NCBI GenBank assembly: GCA_026398275.1
Contig: JAPLTF010000070.1
Span: 50,532-114,531, forward strand
Origin: Verrucomicrobiota bacterium
Lineage (GTDB): Bacteria; Verrucomicrobiota; Verrucomicrobiia; Chthoniobacterales; Terrimicrobiaceae
DNA length: 64,000 nucleotides
Direction of reading: 5' to 3'
Shown one piece after another: positions 1 through 7,620 of the stretch (position 1 is the first letter of the stretch; every line of letters begins with the position of its first letter). The notes under the pieces are model-generated. The model was not told the DNA's origin, searched no databases, and saw nothing but the letters and a program-made list of their open reading frames with translations. A program made the translations under genes and the position numbers.

Positions 1-1
1 C

Positions 2-961
2 AAGCAGCTCGACGAATCGTCCGGTGAGGCCGCCCGGCTCAAATTGAACCCCCAGCCGACGGACGACGAGAAGCGCACGATGGTGGAGAACGATCTCCTC
101 CGCGGAATCATCCTCCGCCAGATCAAGGAGCAGGCTGAGCGGGATGCCGCCCGCAACGGGCTGGAAAAGGAAATCCAGACCCTCCAGGTCAAATCCGACA
201 CGATCTCCAGCCAGCTCGCCATCCTTTCCCGCCCTGCGTTTCAGCTCACCGATGACGAGCGCCTGCTTTTCAAGGAACCGATCGCGGCGCTGAGCGAGCC
301 GGATTCTTCCTCCCTGAACGTTTCCATGGTCGTGGCCAAACCCGCTGACGGATTTCCGGCTCCGACTGCCGCCGAGGGGCCGGAATCCCTGCCGGATGCC
401 ACCCGCGACATGGTGGACCAGGCCAGGAAGCTGTTTGAGCAGGGGCGTTTCGGCGACGCCGAAAAGCTCTACCAGCAGATTGTGGATTCGGCTCCGAACA
501 ACTATTTCGCACTGTCCAATCTCGGGGTCACACAAATCCAGGTGCGCAAGCTTTCCGCGGCGGAGGTCGCGCTCAAAAAGGCGATTGAGATCAACCCCAA
601 GGATGCCTTTGCCGCCACCAACCGCGGCATCGTCTATTGCAAACAGGGCCGGTTCGACGATGCGGTTGCCGCATTAAAGGAGGCGATCATCTCCGACGAT
701 AAGGACTACATTGCCCAAAATTATCTCGGCATCTGTTACGGAGAGAAAGGGCTCAAGGGAAAAGCGGAGGAGGCCTTCAAGCGCAGTATCGAAATCCGCG
801 ACGATTATGCGGATGCGCACTTCAACCTCGCCGTGCTCTACGCCACGACCGAGCCACCCTCGCTCGATCTCGCGAGGGAACATTACAAAAAGGCGGTCGC
901 CCTCGGCTCCACTGCGGATCCCTCCCTCGAAAAACTTCTCGATCTGCCGGGCGCGCCCTGA
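2..961 (+). CDS. TPR-repeat protein (C-terminal part, cut by left edge)
   Basis: The reading frame is open from base 2, so the gene starts outside the window. The visible part begins with a Lys/Glu/Gln-rich stretch (about 65 residues) that looks like a coiled coil, then a Pro/Ala-rich linker, then at least four consecutive tetratricopeptide repeats up to near the C-terminus. These show the usual small/large pattern, for example NYFALSNLGVTQIQ and DAFAATNRGIVYCKQGRFDDA. TPR arrays form helical scaffolds for protein-protein contacts, and no catalytic domain is visible. The coiled coil plus TPR layout is common in envelope or cell-division scaffolds, but no specific partner can be named. The TGA at 959-961 ends the gene. 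Confidence 0.8.
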   Translation, partial: KQLDESSGEAARLKLNPQPTDDEKRTMVENDLLRGIILRQIKEQAERDAARNGLEKEIQTLQVKSDTISSQLAILSRPAFQLTDDERLLFKEPIAALSEPDSSSLNVSMVVAKPADGFPAPTAAEGPESLPDATRDMVDQARKLFEQGRFGDAEKLYQQIVDSAPNNYFALSNLGVTQIQVRKLSAAEVALKKAIEINPKDAFAATNRGIVYCKQGRFDDAVAALKEAIISDDKDYIAQNYLGICYGEKGLKGKAEEAFKRSIEIRDDYADAHFNLAVLYATTEPPSLDLAREHYKKAVALGSTADPSLEKLLDLPGAP

Positions 962-1074
962 AGCTGGCGGTTGCCGCATCCGGGCTGATCCCCCTCTGAG
1001 AATTGGAAGTATTCCGCGCGAAATCTTGCAACGCCCCGGAAACGTTCATAGCGTCAGTTCCGTCATGGCAACGC

Positions 1075-2313
1075 ATGGTTACGCAAAGCAGCGTGCATCC
1101 TAAATCCGGAGGAAAGCCCGTTTCCGCAGCTTCCCCTGTTTCCCGCCGCACCCGTTCCCGCGCTGTGGCCTCGGTCCGTCTCGGCATTGCCGGGGTTGGC
1201 AACATGGGCGGATATCACGCGCGGCTTGTGCTTTCGGGAGCGGTTTCCGGCTGCGTTCTCGCGGCCGTGTGCGACACCGATGCCGGCAGGATACGGCCAT
1301 ACGGGGATGCGGACCGGTTTGCCGATGCCGGCGAGATGATCCGCTCGGGGAAGATCGACGCCATCCTCATCGCCACTCCGCACTATTCGCACACGCCGAT
1401 CGGCATTGAGGCGCTCCGGGCCGGGCTGCACGTTCTTGTCGAAAAACCGATCTCCGTCCAAAAAGCCGATGCCGAAAAACTCATCGCGGCGCACCGGTCG
1501 AAGCGGCAGGTTTTTGCCGCGATGTTCAACCAGCGGACCGATCCGGTTTTCCAGAAAATCCGGTCGTTGGTGAGCGCCGGCGAGTTGGGCGAGATCCGGC
1601 GGGTGCAGTGGACGATCACCGACTGGTTCCGCAGCCAGGCCTATTACGATTCCGGCGGCTGGCGTGCGACCTGGGCCGGAGAAGGCGGCGGGGTCCTGCT
1701 CAACCAGTGCGTTCACAACATCGACCTTTTCCAGTGGATTTTCGGGATGCCGCAGAAGGTGCGCGCTCTCTGCTGCTTCGGGCGCCACCATGCCATCGAG
1801 GTCGAGGACGATGTCAGCGCGATCTTCGAGTTTGCCAGCGGAGCGACCGCCGTGCTGGTGACGTCCACGGGGGAGGCCCCCGGCGTCAACCGCCTCGAGG
1901 TCTCCGGCGATCTCGGCCGGCTCACCTGCGAGCAGCGCAGGCTGACCTTTGTCAGGAACGAAGTTGGAACGGCGGAGTATTCGCGCACCACCCGTGAGGG
2001 CTATCTCCCGCCCGCCACGTGGCAGGTCGAAATCCCGGTTCCGGCCGATGCCGGAAACCAGCATCGCGAAATCCTCGAGAACTTCATCCGGGCGATCCTT
2101 TATGGCGAGGAGCTGATCGCGCCGGCGGAGGAAGGGTTGAAATCCCTCGAGCTCATCAACGGCATCCAGCTCTCCTCGTTCAAGGACCGCACGGTGGAAT
2201 TTCCAGTTTCCTCCGCCCGGTATGCCGCATTTTTGCGGGGCCGAATCGCCGGCTCCAAACCCGCCAAAAAGCCGGTTGCCTACCGGGGGGCACCGGGCAA
2301 CTACCTGGCCTGA
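1075..2313 (+). CDS. Gfo/Idh/MocA family NAD(P)-dependent oxidoreductase
   Basis: Probable sugar or cyclitol dehydrogenase. The N-terminal Rossmann fold carries the dinucleotide motif GIAGVGNMGGYHA, followed by the family signature EKPISVQKADAEKLI, whose Lys normally contacts cofactor and substrate. The middle contains GGGVLLNQCVHNIDLFQW, which matches the family's catalytic His-containing helix (usually GGG...D...H.ID). The C-terminal half is the usual alpha/beta substrate domain. The start is uncertain: the fold begins well after ATG 1075, and GTG 1165, just before the Rossmann strand, is also plausible. A TTG at 1003 would only add an unstructured Ser/Arg-rich stretch. It lies 4 bases before a second Gfo/Idh gene, so the two are probably cotranscribed. 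The substrate cannot be deduced. Confidence 0.85.
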   Translation: MVTQSSVHPKSGGKPVSAASPVSRRTRSRAVASVRLGIAGVGNMGGYHARLVLSGAVSGCVLAAVCDTDAGRIRPYGDADRFADAGEMIRSGKIDAILIATPHYSHTPIGIEALRAGLHVLVEKPISVQKADAEKLIAAHRSKRQVFAAMFNQRTDPVFQKIRSLVSAGELGEIRRVQWTITDWFRSQAYYDSGGWRATWAGEGGGVLLNQCVHNIDLFQWIFGMPQKVRALCCFGRHHAIEVEDDVSAIFEFASGATAVLVTSTGEAPGVNRLEVSGDLGRLTCEQRRLTFVRNEVGTAEYSRTTREGYLPPATWQVEIPVPADAGNQHREILENFIRAILYGEELIAPAEEGLKSLELINGIQLSSFKDRTVEFPVSSARYAAFLRGRIAGSKPAKKPVAYRGAPGNYLA

Positions 2314-2317
2314 AATT

Positions 2318-3388
2318 ATGAAAGATGGAATGAACTACGCCCCGAAAGGGAAACCCGCCCCGGTCTGCGGACCCGGAGAATTTGTTTTCGCTGCCACCGC
2401 GCTTGACCACGGCCACATTTACGGACAGTGCAACGGGCTTGTCGAAGCCGGCGGCGAACTCCGCTGGGTCTTTGATCCGGATCCGGAAAAAGCCGCCGCG
2501 TTTCAAAAATCTTTTCCGCAGGCAAAGGCCGCTGGGAGCCTTGACGAAATCTTTCAGGACGATGAGGTGAAGCTGGTCGCCGCTGCCGCCGTCCCGAGTC
2601 TGCGCGGGCCGCTCGGGTGCCGGGTGATGGAGTCCGGGCGCGACTACTTCACCGACAAGACGCCCTTCACCACGCTGGCGCAGCTCGATGAGGCGCGCGC
2701 GACGGCTCTCCGCAGCGGAAAAAAATACATGGTCTACTTCAGCGAACGGCTGCACGTGGAGTGCGCGGTTTTCGCGGGGCAGCTCGTCGCCGACGGGGCG
2801 ATCGGCCGCGTGATCCAGACCATGGGCACCGGCCCGCACAGGCTGAGCGCCGGCTCCCGCCCGCCATGGTTTTTTGAATTTGAAAAATACGGCGGCATCC
2901 TCTGCGACATCGGCAGCCACCAATGCGAGCAGTTCCTGCACTATACCGGCGCGGCGGATGCCCGGGTGAACTTCAGCGCCGTGGCAAACTACGGCAACCC
3001 CGCGCATCCGGAGTTCGAGGATTTTGGCGAGGCTTCGTTCACCGCCGACAACGGGGCGTCCGGATACTTCCGCTGCGACTGGTTCACCCCGGATGGCCTG
3101 CGCACATGGGGGGACGGACGGACGATTCTGCTCGGGACCGACGGCTTCATCGAGATGCGGAAATACATCAACCTCGCCAGTGAGGAGACCGGTGGAGATC
3201 ACCTGTTTCTCGTGGACAAAACGGGCGAGCGCCACATCCCCTGCGCGGGGAAAGTCGGGTATCCGTTCTTCGGAAAACTGATTCTCGATTGCCTCAACCG
3301 GACCGAGGAGGCCATGACCCAGGAGCACGCATTCAAAGCCGCAGAGCTCTGCCTCAAAGCCCAGGCAACAGCGGTGCGGCTCGGCTGA
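2318..3388 (+). CDS. Gfo/Idh/MocA-like oxidoreductase, divergent
   Basis: A second dehydrogenase-like protein of about 356 residues, starting 4 bases after the previous stop. Its Rossmann region is divergent: the first loop reads AATALDHGHIYGQ instead of a clear GxGxxG, and the usual EKP is replaced by TDKTPFTT, which still supplies a Lys. A GGILCDIGSHQCEQFLHY segment matches the family's active-site helix with His. This subgroup is common in Verrucomicrobia and Planctomycetes, where it is usually unassigned. Pairing with a canonical family member and a nearby UroD-family protein suggests a carbohydrate or cyclitol catabolic set, but this is inference. An ATG at 2318 with the domain beginning about 20 residues later supports this start. 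Confidence 0.8.
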   Translation: MKDGMNYAPKGKPAPVCGPGEFVFAATALDHGHIYGQCNGLVEAGGELRWVFDPDPEKAAAFQKSFPQAKAAGSLDEIFQDDEVKLVAAAAVPSLRGPLGCRVMESGRDYFTDKTPFTTLAQLDEARATALRSGKKYMVYFSERLHVECAVFAGQLVADGAIGRVIQTMGTGPHRLSAGSRPPWFFEFEKYGGILCDIGSHQCEQFLHYTGAADARVNFSAVANYGNPAHPEFEDFGEASFTADNGASGYFRCDWFTPDGLRTWGDGRTILLGTDGFIEMRKYINLASEETGGDHLFLVDKTGERHIPCAGKVGYPFFGKLILDCLNRTEEAMTQEHAFKAAELCLKAQATAVRLG

Positions 3389-3409
3389 GCCTCAGGTTCA
3401 ACACCAGAA

Positions 3410-3595
3410 CAAGCTCGCAGCGACAGCCTTGTTGCGAGGAAAATCTTCCGGCTTCGCACGCAAGCCGGGCTCTCCCAACGAGCTTTGGAAAAAATGGTCG
3501 GAACCACCGCATCTGTGATTAGCCGGCTGGAAGATGCCGACTACGAAGGGCGCTCGAAAACAGATCCCCCCGGCGCTCAGTCGTACCGGCAATGA
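3410..3595 (+). pseudogene. Remnant of an XRE (HTH) antitoxin-type regulator
   Basis: In the same frame as the preceding oxidoreductase but after its stop, the DNA encodes a clear helix-turn-helix: LRTQAGLSQRALEKMVGTT followed by ASVISRLEDADYEGRS (roughly 3452-3556). This matches the HTH_3 core and the SRLEDADYEG signature of HigA-like antitoxins, which normally continues into a second helical part. Here the continuation is lost: after YEGRS the sequence changes to an unrelated Pro-rich tail and stops at 3593-3595, overlapping the 3' end of the UroD-family gene. There is no start codon in a sensible place and no toxin gene beside it. I read this as a fragment left from a deleted toxin-antitoxin locus. 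Confidence 0.5.
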
Positions 3596-4689
3596 TCCTG
3601 CGTCAGCTTCATGAACCAGCGCATCCGGCCGACCCCGGTCCCGGCAGCAAGGGATCCGGCCGTGGTGATGCTCATCCCGCCGGTCTGTCCGGCTTTCTTG
3701 AAATCGTCGATCAAACGCGTTTTAATTTCCTCCGGTGATCCGTTCCGCAGCAGGAACGGCGGCATGTGCCCGTTGATCATCGTCTCCGGCATCTTCTCCC
3801 GGATCAACGCCACGTCAACGGTTGGGCCGTAATTGACCGACTTGATGCCGAGTTCGCGCTGGTCGTCGAGCAGATGCCCCATCGCGCTGTCCGAATGCTG
3901 GTAACGAATCGCGTCGCCCGGCGCCATGGCATCCATGACTTGTTTCAGGATGGGAAAGCAATAGTCGCGGTATATCTCCCGGTTGAAGAGCGCGCAGTTG
4001 TCGTCGAGAATAAACCAGCCCGTGTCGGTGTTCCCGCTGAACTCGCGCAACACCCGGTTCATCTCCACCATTTTTTCCGCAAGCAGACCGCTGAATCTCC
4101 GGACCAACTCAGGAATATCATAAACCCAGAGGAACAGGGTTTCCGCGTCGATCACGGAAGTCATGACGGTGGCCGGGCCGCGGCTGCCGGATCCGAATTT
4201 TGGCAGCGGTTTGCCCGCTTTTTTCCGCTCTTCCCATTCGACCAGGAACTCCTCCGGAAACGCCCACGTTTTCAGATCGATCTTCTCGATCCGGTCAAGG
4301 ACCCGGCTGAACTCGTCCGGATCGTTCGTGACCGGCATCAGCCAGGGAGTGCCTCCTTCGTGGTAGGCGAATTCCGAGCCGAACAGGTTTTCGATCCGCT
4401 TCGGTGAATGCACCCACGAATCCTCGTCGAAAAATGTGATCCCGACATGTTCCTTCGTGACCCGGTTCGTCTCCTTATGCAGGTTGTCGCGGTATCCCTT
4501 GTCCCGGTAGTATCGAAGAAGCGACGGGACGGACATGAACTCGAACATCCAGTGATCGTCGGGCGCAAGACTCAGGGAGCATCGCGGCTTGTTTGTGCTG
4601 AAGTCTCGGCACCGCTCGTTCTCCTCCCAGAACGCTTTCGCATCGAACCCGGCGGTCAATTCCATGAATTCTTTTTCAATGATGGGCAT
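3577..4689 (-). CDS. Uroporphyrinogen decarboxylase (URO-D) family protein
   Basis: About 370 residues. The overall pattern is that of URO-D-like TIM-barrel proteins: an N-terminal PRCSLSLAPDDHWMFEF segment, FILDDNCALFNREIYRDYCFP with the family's DD..... core, a His-containing SDSAMGHLLDD strand and a C-terminal SITTAGSLAAGTGVGRMRWF strand. True HemE has an N-terminal RQAGR substrate loop that I do not see, so haem synthesis is unlikely. Relatives act as corrinoid-dependent methyltransferases or are uncharacterised, and are frequent beside oxidoreductases in PVC bacteria. It converges with the two Gfo/Idh genes. The start ATG at 4687-4689 gives MPIIEKEF; another in-frame Met follows after 8 residues. 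Confidence 0.75.
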   Translation of the reverse strand: MPIIEKEFMELTAGFDAKAFWEENERCRDFSTNKPRCSLSLAPDDHWMFEFMSVPSLLRYYRDKGYRDNLHKETNRVTKEHVGITFFDEDSWVHSPKRIENLFGSEFAYHEGGTPWLMPVTNDPDEFSRVLDRIEKIDLKTWAFPEEFLVEWEERKKAGKPLPKFGSGSRGPATVMTSVIDAETLFLWVYDIPELVRRFSGLLAEKMVEMNRVLREFSGNTDTGWFILDDNCALFNREIYRDYCFPILKQVMDAMAPGDAIRYQHSDSAMGHLLDDQRELGIKSVNYGPTVDVALIREKMPETMINGHMPPFLLRNGSPEEIKTRLIDDFKKAGQTGGMSITTAGSLAAGTGVGRMRWFMKLTQDHCRYD

Positions 4690-4831
4690 AAAAAAACTGT
4701 GACCGCCGGTCGCATGGCATGCAAGGAGGAATCGACGCTCATAGAGCGCCTCGACCGTGGAATTTGCGGGCTAGTTCCGATGGGGATGTCGTGGGGCGGC
4801 AGGTCATCCCGCTGCTCGCTCCATGGGGTGT

Positions 4832-5665
4832 TCAGTAATCCACGCCCTTCTGGCGCGGGTGGCCGAGGAGGCGCTCGATGTAGTCCTCGGGCGAAAGCTT
4901 CAATGGCACCGGTCCGTCGGGCTCGCCTTTGATGAACTGCTGAACCTCGGGATCCGGGTGGTTCCGGATTTCGTCCGGAGTTCCCTCGGCGATGATCGTT
5001 CCGGCTCGCTTGCCGGCTCCGAGCATGATCATCTTGGTGCCGATGCGGAAGGCGCTGGTCATGTCGTGAGAGATGACCACGGCGGTCATGTCGATCTTGC
5101 GGGTCAGGTCCAGGGTAAGCTGGTCGATGACGGCGGTCATGATCGGATCCAGGCCGGATGTCGGCTCGTCGCTGAAGAGGAGCTCGGGATCGAGCGCGAC
5201 CGCTCGGGCGAGGCCGACCCGCTTGCGCATGCCCCCGCTGATCTCGGCCGGCTTGAGGTTTTCAAATCCTGTGAGCCCGACCAGTTCGAGCTTCATTTTG
5301 ACAATGAGGTCCACAATTTCCGGATCCACTGTGCTGTTTTCAATAAGCGGGAGCGCCACGTTCTCGCCGACCGTGAGCGACTGCAGGAGCGCTCCGAACT
5401 GAAAGTTCATCCCGAAGCGCAGGCGCAGCTTTTCCAGCTGGGCCTGCGGCATGGTGGTGATCTCCTCGCCGAAGAGTTTGATCGATCCCGAGGTGGGTTT
5501 CATCGCCCCGATGATGTGGCGCAGCAGCGTGCTCTTCCCGCATCCGGATCCTCCCATGATGATCACCGTGTCTCCTTTGTTCACGGAGAAGGTGATCCGG
5601 TTGAGGACGGTGCGATCCCCGAATTTCCTGACCAGATCACGGACTTCGATGACGGCGTCGGGCAT
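4832..5665 (-). CDS. mlaF: ABC transporter ATP-binding protein, MlaF-like
   Basis: Cytoplasmic ATPase of an Mla-type phospholipid transporter. Walker A GGSGCGKST lies near residues 38-46, the signature ISGGMRKRVGLARA at 142-155, Walker B LLFSDEPTSGLDP at 162-174 and the switch His in VVISHDMTSAF. The SGGMRKRV form of the signature is characteristic of the MlaF/Mkl branch. The gene is last in a run STAS protein-MlaE-MlaF: the MlaE gene ends 1 base upstream. In this system MlaE is the permease and the ATPase drives lipid movement between inner and outer membranes. No MCE-domain (MlaD) gene is in the window, so the substrate-carrying component must be elsewhere. Confidence 0.9.
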   Translation of the reverse strand: MPDAVIEVRDLVRKFGDRTVLNRITFSVNKGDTVIIMGGSGCGKSTLLRHIIGAMKPTSGSIKLFGEEITTMPQAQLEKLRLRFGMNFQFGALLQSLTVGENVALPLIENSTVDPEIVDLIVKMKLELVGLTGFENLKPAEISGGMRKRVGLARAVALDPELLFSDEPTSGLDPIMTAVIDQLTLDLTRKIDMTAVVISHDMTSAFRIGTKMIMLGAGKRAGTIIAEGTPDEIRNHPDPEVQQFIKGEPDGPVPLKLSPEDYIERLLGHPRQKGVDY

Positions 5666-5666
5666 C

Positions 5667-6422
5667 TCAGGTAAAGAAGAAGAGGGCGGTGAGGATCGCG
5701 TTGGCCACGAGCATGGCCAGGATCGAGTTGACGACGGAGGAAGTGGTGGCTTGCCCGACGCCCTCGGCTCCCCCGGAAACTCCCAGCCCGGCCTGGCAGG
5801 AGATCAGGATGATGAGCCACGCAAAGACGATGCTTTTGATGATTCCGGAGTAGAGGTCATTGGGGTGTCCGGCCTCGATCAGGCGCTGGATGTAGCCGGC
5901 CGTATTCATGTCGAGCGAGAAGTGGCAGATGATCCAGCCGCCGGCCATCCCGATGTAATTTCCAAAAACGGTGAGGACCGGCAGCATGACCATCATGGCC
6001 AGGAAGCGCGGCACGACGAGGAACCGCACCGGGTTGATCGCCATCACTTCGAGCGCCTCAATTTCCTCACCGACCTTCATGGTCCCGAGTTCCGCCGTCA
6101 CCGCCGACCCGCTGCGGCCGATGACCACGACTCCCACGAGCAGGGGGCCGAGCTCGCGCAGGATCGTCATGGCAACGAGATTGGGAACATACGACGTGGC
6201 GCCCATCCGCGAGAGCTCCTGGGCTCCCTGCATGGCGAGGGTCAGCCCGATGCTGAGCGAGGTGAGTGCCGTCATCGGGAAGGCCTGCACACCGATGCGG
6301 ACCATCTGCTGGAACATCGCGGACAGCCGGATCGGCTGGCCGTGGAGCGGGCCGACAAACAGCCAGTAGAGAATACTCCCGTTGAGGGAAAAAAATGCGC
6401 GGATCTGCTCCAGCAGGGTCAT
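5667..6422 (-). CDS. mlaE: MlaE/YrbE family lipid transport permease
   Basis: About 251 residues with an amphipathic N-terminus and five or six hydrophobic segments. The family signature region MVRIGVQAFPMTALTSLSIGLTLAMQ is easily recognised, as is ELGPLLVGVVVIGRSGSAVTAELGTMKVGEEIEALEVM, which contains the EIEAL coupling helix that contacts the ATPase. It forms the inner-membrane channel of the Mla retrograde or anterograde phospholipid system. It starts inside the stop of the STAS gene (ATGA overlap at 6419-6422) and is followed 1 base later by the MlaF gene, so the three are translationally coupled. Confidence 0.9.
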   Translation of the reverse strand: MTLLEQIRAFFSLNGSILYWLFVGPLHGQPIRLSAMFQQMVRIGVQAFPMTALTSLSIGLTLAMQGAQELSRMGATSYVPNLVAMTILRELGPLLVGVVVIGRSGSAVTAELGTMKVGEEIEALEVMAINPVRFLVVPRFLAMMVMLPVLTVFGNYIGMAGGWIICHFSLDMNTAGYIQRLIEAGHPNDLYSGIIKSIVFAWLIILISCQAGLGVSGGAEGVGQATTSSVVNSILAMLVANAILTALFFFT

Positions 6423-6760
6423 TTTGCTGCGAGAGCGGCGATGGCCTCATCGGCCGTGCTGCTGATCACAAACAGTTCGTTCAGGCGGACGAGATCGAAA
6501 ATGGTGCGGACTTTTTTCTGGAGGCCGAAAAGTGCGACCTTGCCTTTATAGGCAGAGCTCTCGCGCACGTATTCGATCAGGGTCGCCAGTCCGCTCGAGT
6601 CGATGTAGTCCACGGCGGTGAAATCCAGGAGAAGCGCGGCCGTTTTCGCATGCGCGCATTTCTGGAGCTCGGCCCTCAGCGCGGGGGAGGCGTGCAAATC
6701 GATTTCCCCCGACAGCTTGAGCGTCGCGGTGCCTCCCGTGTCCAGTTTTTCGATTTGCAT
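6419..6760 (-). CDS. STAS-domain protein, MlaB / anti-sigma antagonist-like
   Basis: A 113-residue single STAS domain: an N-terminal beta strand (TATLKLSGEIDLH), then ALLLDFTAVDYIDSSGLATLIEYV with the DSSG motif at about residues 54-57, the loop that carries the regulatory Ser in SpoIIAA-like proteins. Being the first gene of an operon with MlaE and MlaF, it most likely serves as MlaB, the cytoplasmic subunit that binds and stabilises the ATPase. A separate anti-anti-sigma role is possible because the phosphorylatable Ser is kept. Its stop overlaps the mlaE start. Confidence 0.85.
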   Translation of the reverse strand: MQIEKLDTGGTATLKLSGEIDLHASPALRAELQKCAHAKTAALLLDFTAVDYIDSSGLATLIEYVRESSAYKGKVALFGLQKKVRTIFDLVRLNELFVISSTADEAIAALAAK

Positions 6761-6818
6761 GACCTGTGACTAGCCGTTCGGTGCGCACGAGGGAAGCGCG
6801 GAGTTGCCGCCATTTGCT

Positions 6819-6837
6819 ATTTCACAGGTTCTGAGAC
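6819..6837. repeat. 19-bp motif shared with the right-edge repeat
   Basis: The 19 bases here are the reverse complement of GTCTC-AGAACCTGTGAAAT, which recurs at 63853-63873 with two extra bases (GTCTCTGAGAACCTGTGAAAT). At the right edge this motif sits directly before a palindromic element, so this may be the eroded end of another copy. It lies in the 174-base gap between the STAS gene and the Cys-rich gene; the rest of the gap holds only the hairpin described separately. Confidence 0.35.
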
Positions 6838-6891
6838 ACCCCAGCCCCCTTCGATCCACCGGCATCTGCCCGGCCACATTGATCCCGGAGT

Positions 6892-6920
6892 GGGTGCGCT
6901 CCGCGCGGCGGAACGCACCC
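6892..6920 (-). terminator. Strong hairpin, probable terminator of the Cys-rich genes
   Basis: GGGTGCG pairs with CGCACCC, and after one C/A mismatch TCCGC pairs with GCGGA around a GCG loop, giving a 12-pair stem. It stands 14 bases past the stop of the 46-residue Cys-rich gene on the minus strand. No U-tract follows on that strand, so it could equally be a transcript-stabilising structure. The reading as a terminator rests on position and stem strength. Confidence 0.4.
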
Positions 6921-6934
6921 GGTTTGGGCATTAG

Positions 6935-7075
6935 CTATTTGCAGCAGGATTTGCAATTGCCCTTGCAGCACTCGGCGCACTTGTCTCCACAGCATTTCTG
7001 GCAGGAGCTTTTCGTCTCCGCACTTGCTGTGAAAGTGAGCGCCAAGGCCGCGATGGCCAGAAGAATCGTCTTCAT
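6935..7075 (-). CDS. 46-residue exported Cys-rich peptide
   Basis: A very small protein: MKTILLAIAALALTFTASA is a good Sec signal peptide ending in ASA, and the mature part of about 27 residues is almost only Lys, Cys, Gly, Ser and Glu with four CC or CxxCC clusters (SCQKCCGDKC, ECCKGNCKSCCK). The spacing suggests metal binding, as in metallothionein-like or copper/zinc-binding peptides, or dense disulfide bonding in the periplasm. No family is recognised. A purine-rich AAAGGA lies about 6 bases before the ATG at 7073-7075, which decides this start over upstream Met codons. The gene follows another Cys-containing secreted gene on the same strand. Confidence 0.65.
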   Translation of the reverse strand: MKTILLAIAALALTFTASAETKSSCQKCCGDKCAECCKGNCKSCCK

Positions 7076-7152
7076 GGGTTTTCCTTTCGATAATGTTCTT
7101 TTTTCAGGTGAACCCCGCCCGGTCAGGAGGCCGGGCGGGCTGGAGCGAAGAC

Positions 7153-7458
7153 TCACGCCGCAACCCGGGGAGGAGGAGTGGGAGGACGGTCGCTCCGCGA
7201 GTTCGAAGACTCATCGACAGGGATGCCGAAAGAGCGCCCCGGGGAGAGAGGCGGGGGCAGGGAGGTGGAGACGACGGCGTCCATCACCGGCAACTTCACG
7301 CAGGGGGATTCCACGGGACAGCCGCAATCGGAGGGCGGCGCGGTCTGCGCACAGCCATCGCAGCAACATCCACCCGCATCGGACAGCGAGGTAACCGGGA
7401 GGACTTCCCCAGTGAGCAATATGGCGGCGGCCACAAGGAATGCTGCAAGGCACTTCAT
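7153..7458 (-). CDS. Small secreted Cys-containing protein
   Basis: About 101 residues. MKCLAAFLVAAAILLTGEVLPVTS reads as a signal peptide. The following GGCCCDGCAQTAPPSDCGCP has seven Cys within about 18 residues, then a Pro/Ser/Arg-rich tail without obvious fold. It lies 77 bases upstream of the 46-residue Cys-rich gene on the same strand, so both may share a promoter and a job such as metal handling. The C-terminal tail is low-complexity and could be partly spurious, but the signal peptide plus Cys cluster is unlikely to be chance. No family recognised. Confidence 0.5.
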   Translation of the reverse strand: MKCLAAFLVAAAILLTGEVLPVTSLSDAGGCCCDGCAQTAPPSDCGCPVESPCVKLPVMDAVVSTSLPPPLSPGRSFGIPVDESSNSRSDRPPTPPPRVAA

Positions 7459-7620
7459 GGGGAATACTGTCGACCGTTTCCTCGCCTCTGCAAATACTAT
7501 TTGCCGCCTTCAATCATTGCGATCCTGTGGCCCGGACGTGGGGCGCAGATTTTTTTGTCACGCGATTTGCCCCGGCTCACGGGAAAAACCGTGGGAAGCC
7601 GACCCTGCCCAACTGCCGTA

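Noticed and set aside
3289..3522. Small plus-strand frame with an alternative reading of the HTH region
   Set aside because: The frame that carries the HTH similarity is another one (stop at 3593-3595); this frame is low-complexity.
5451..6551. Long plus-strand frame across mlaF/mlaE
   Set aside because: Shadow of two genes with clear motifs on the minus strand.
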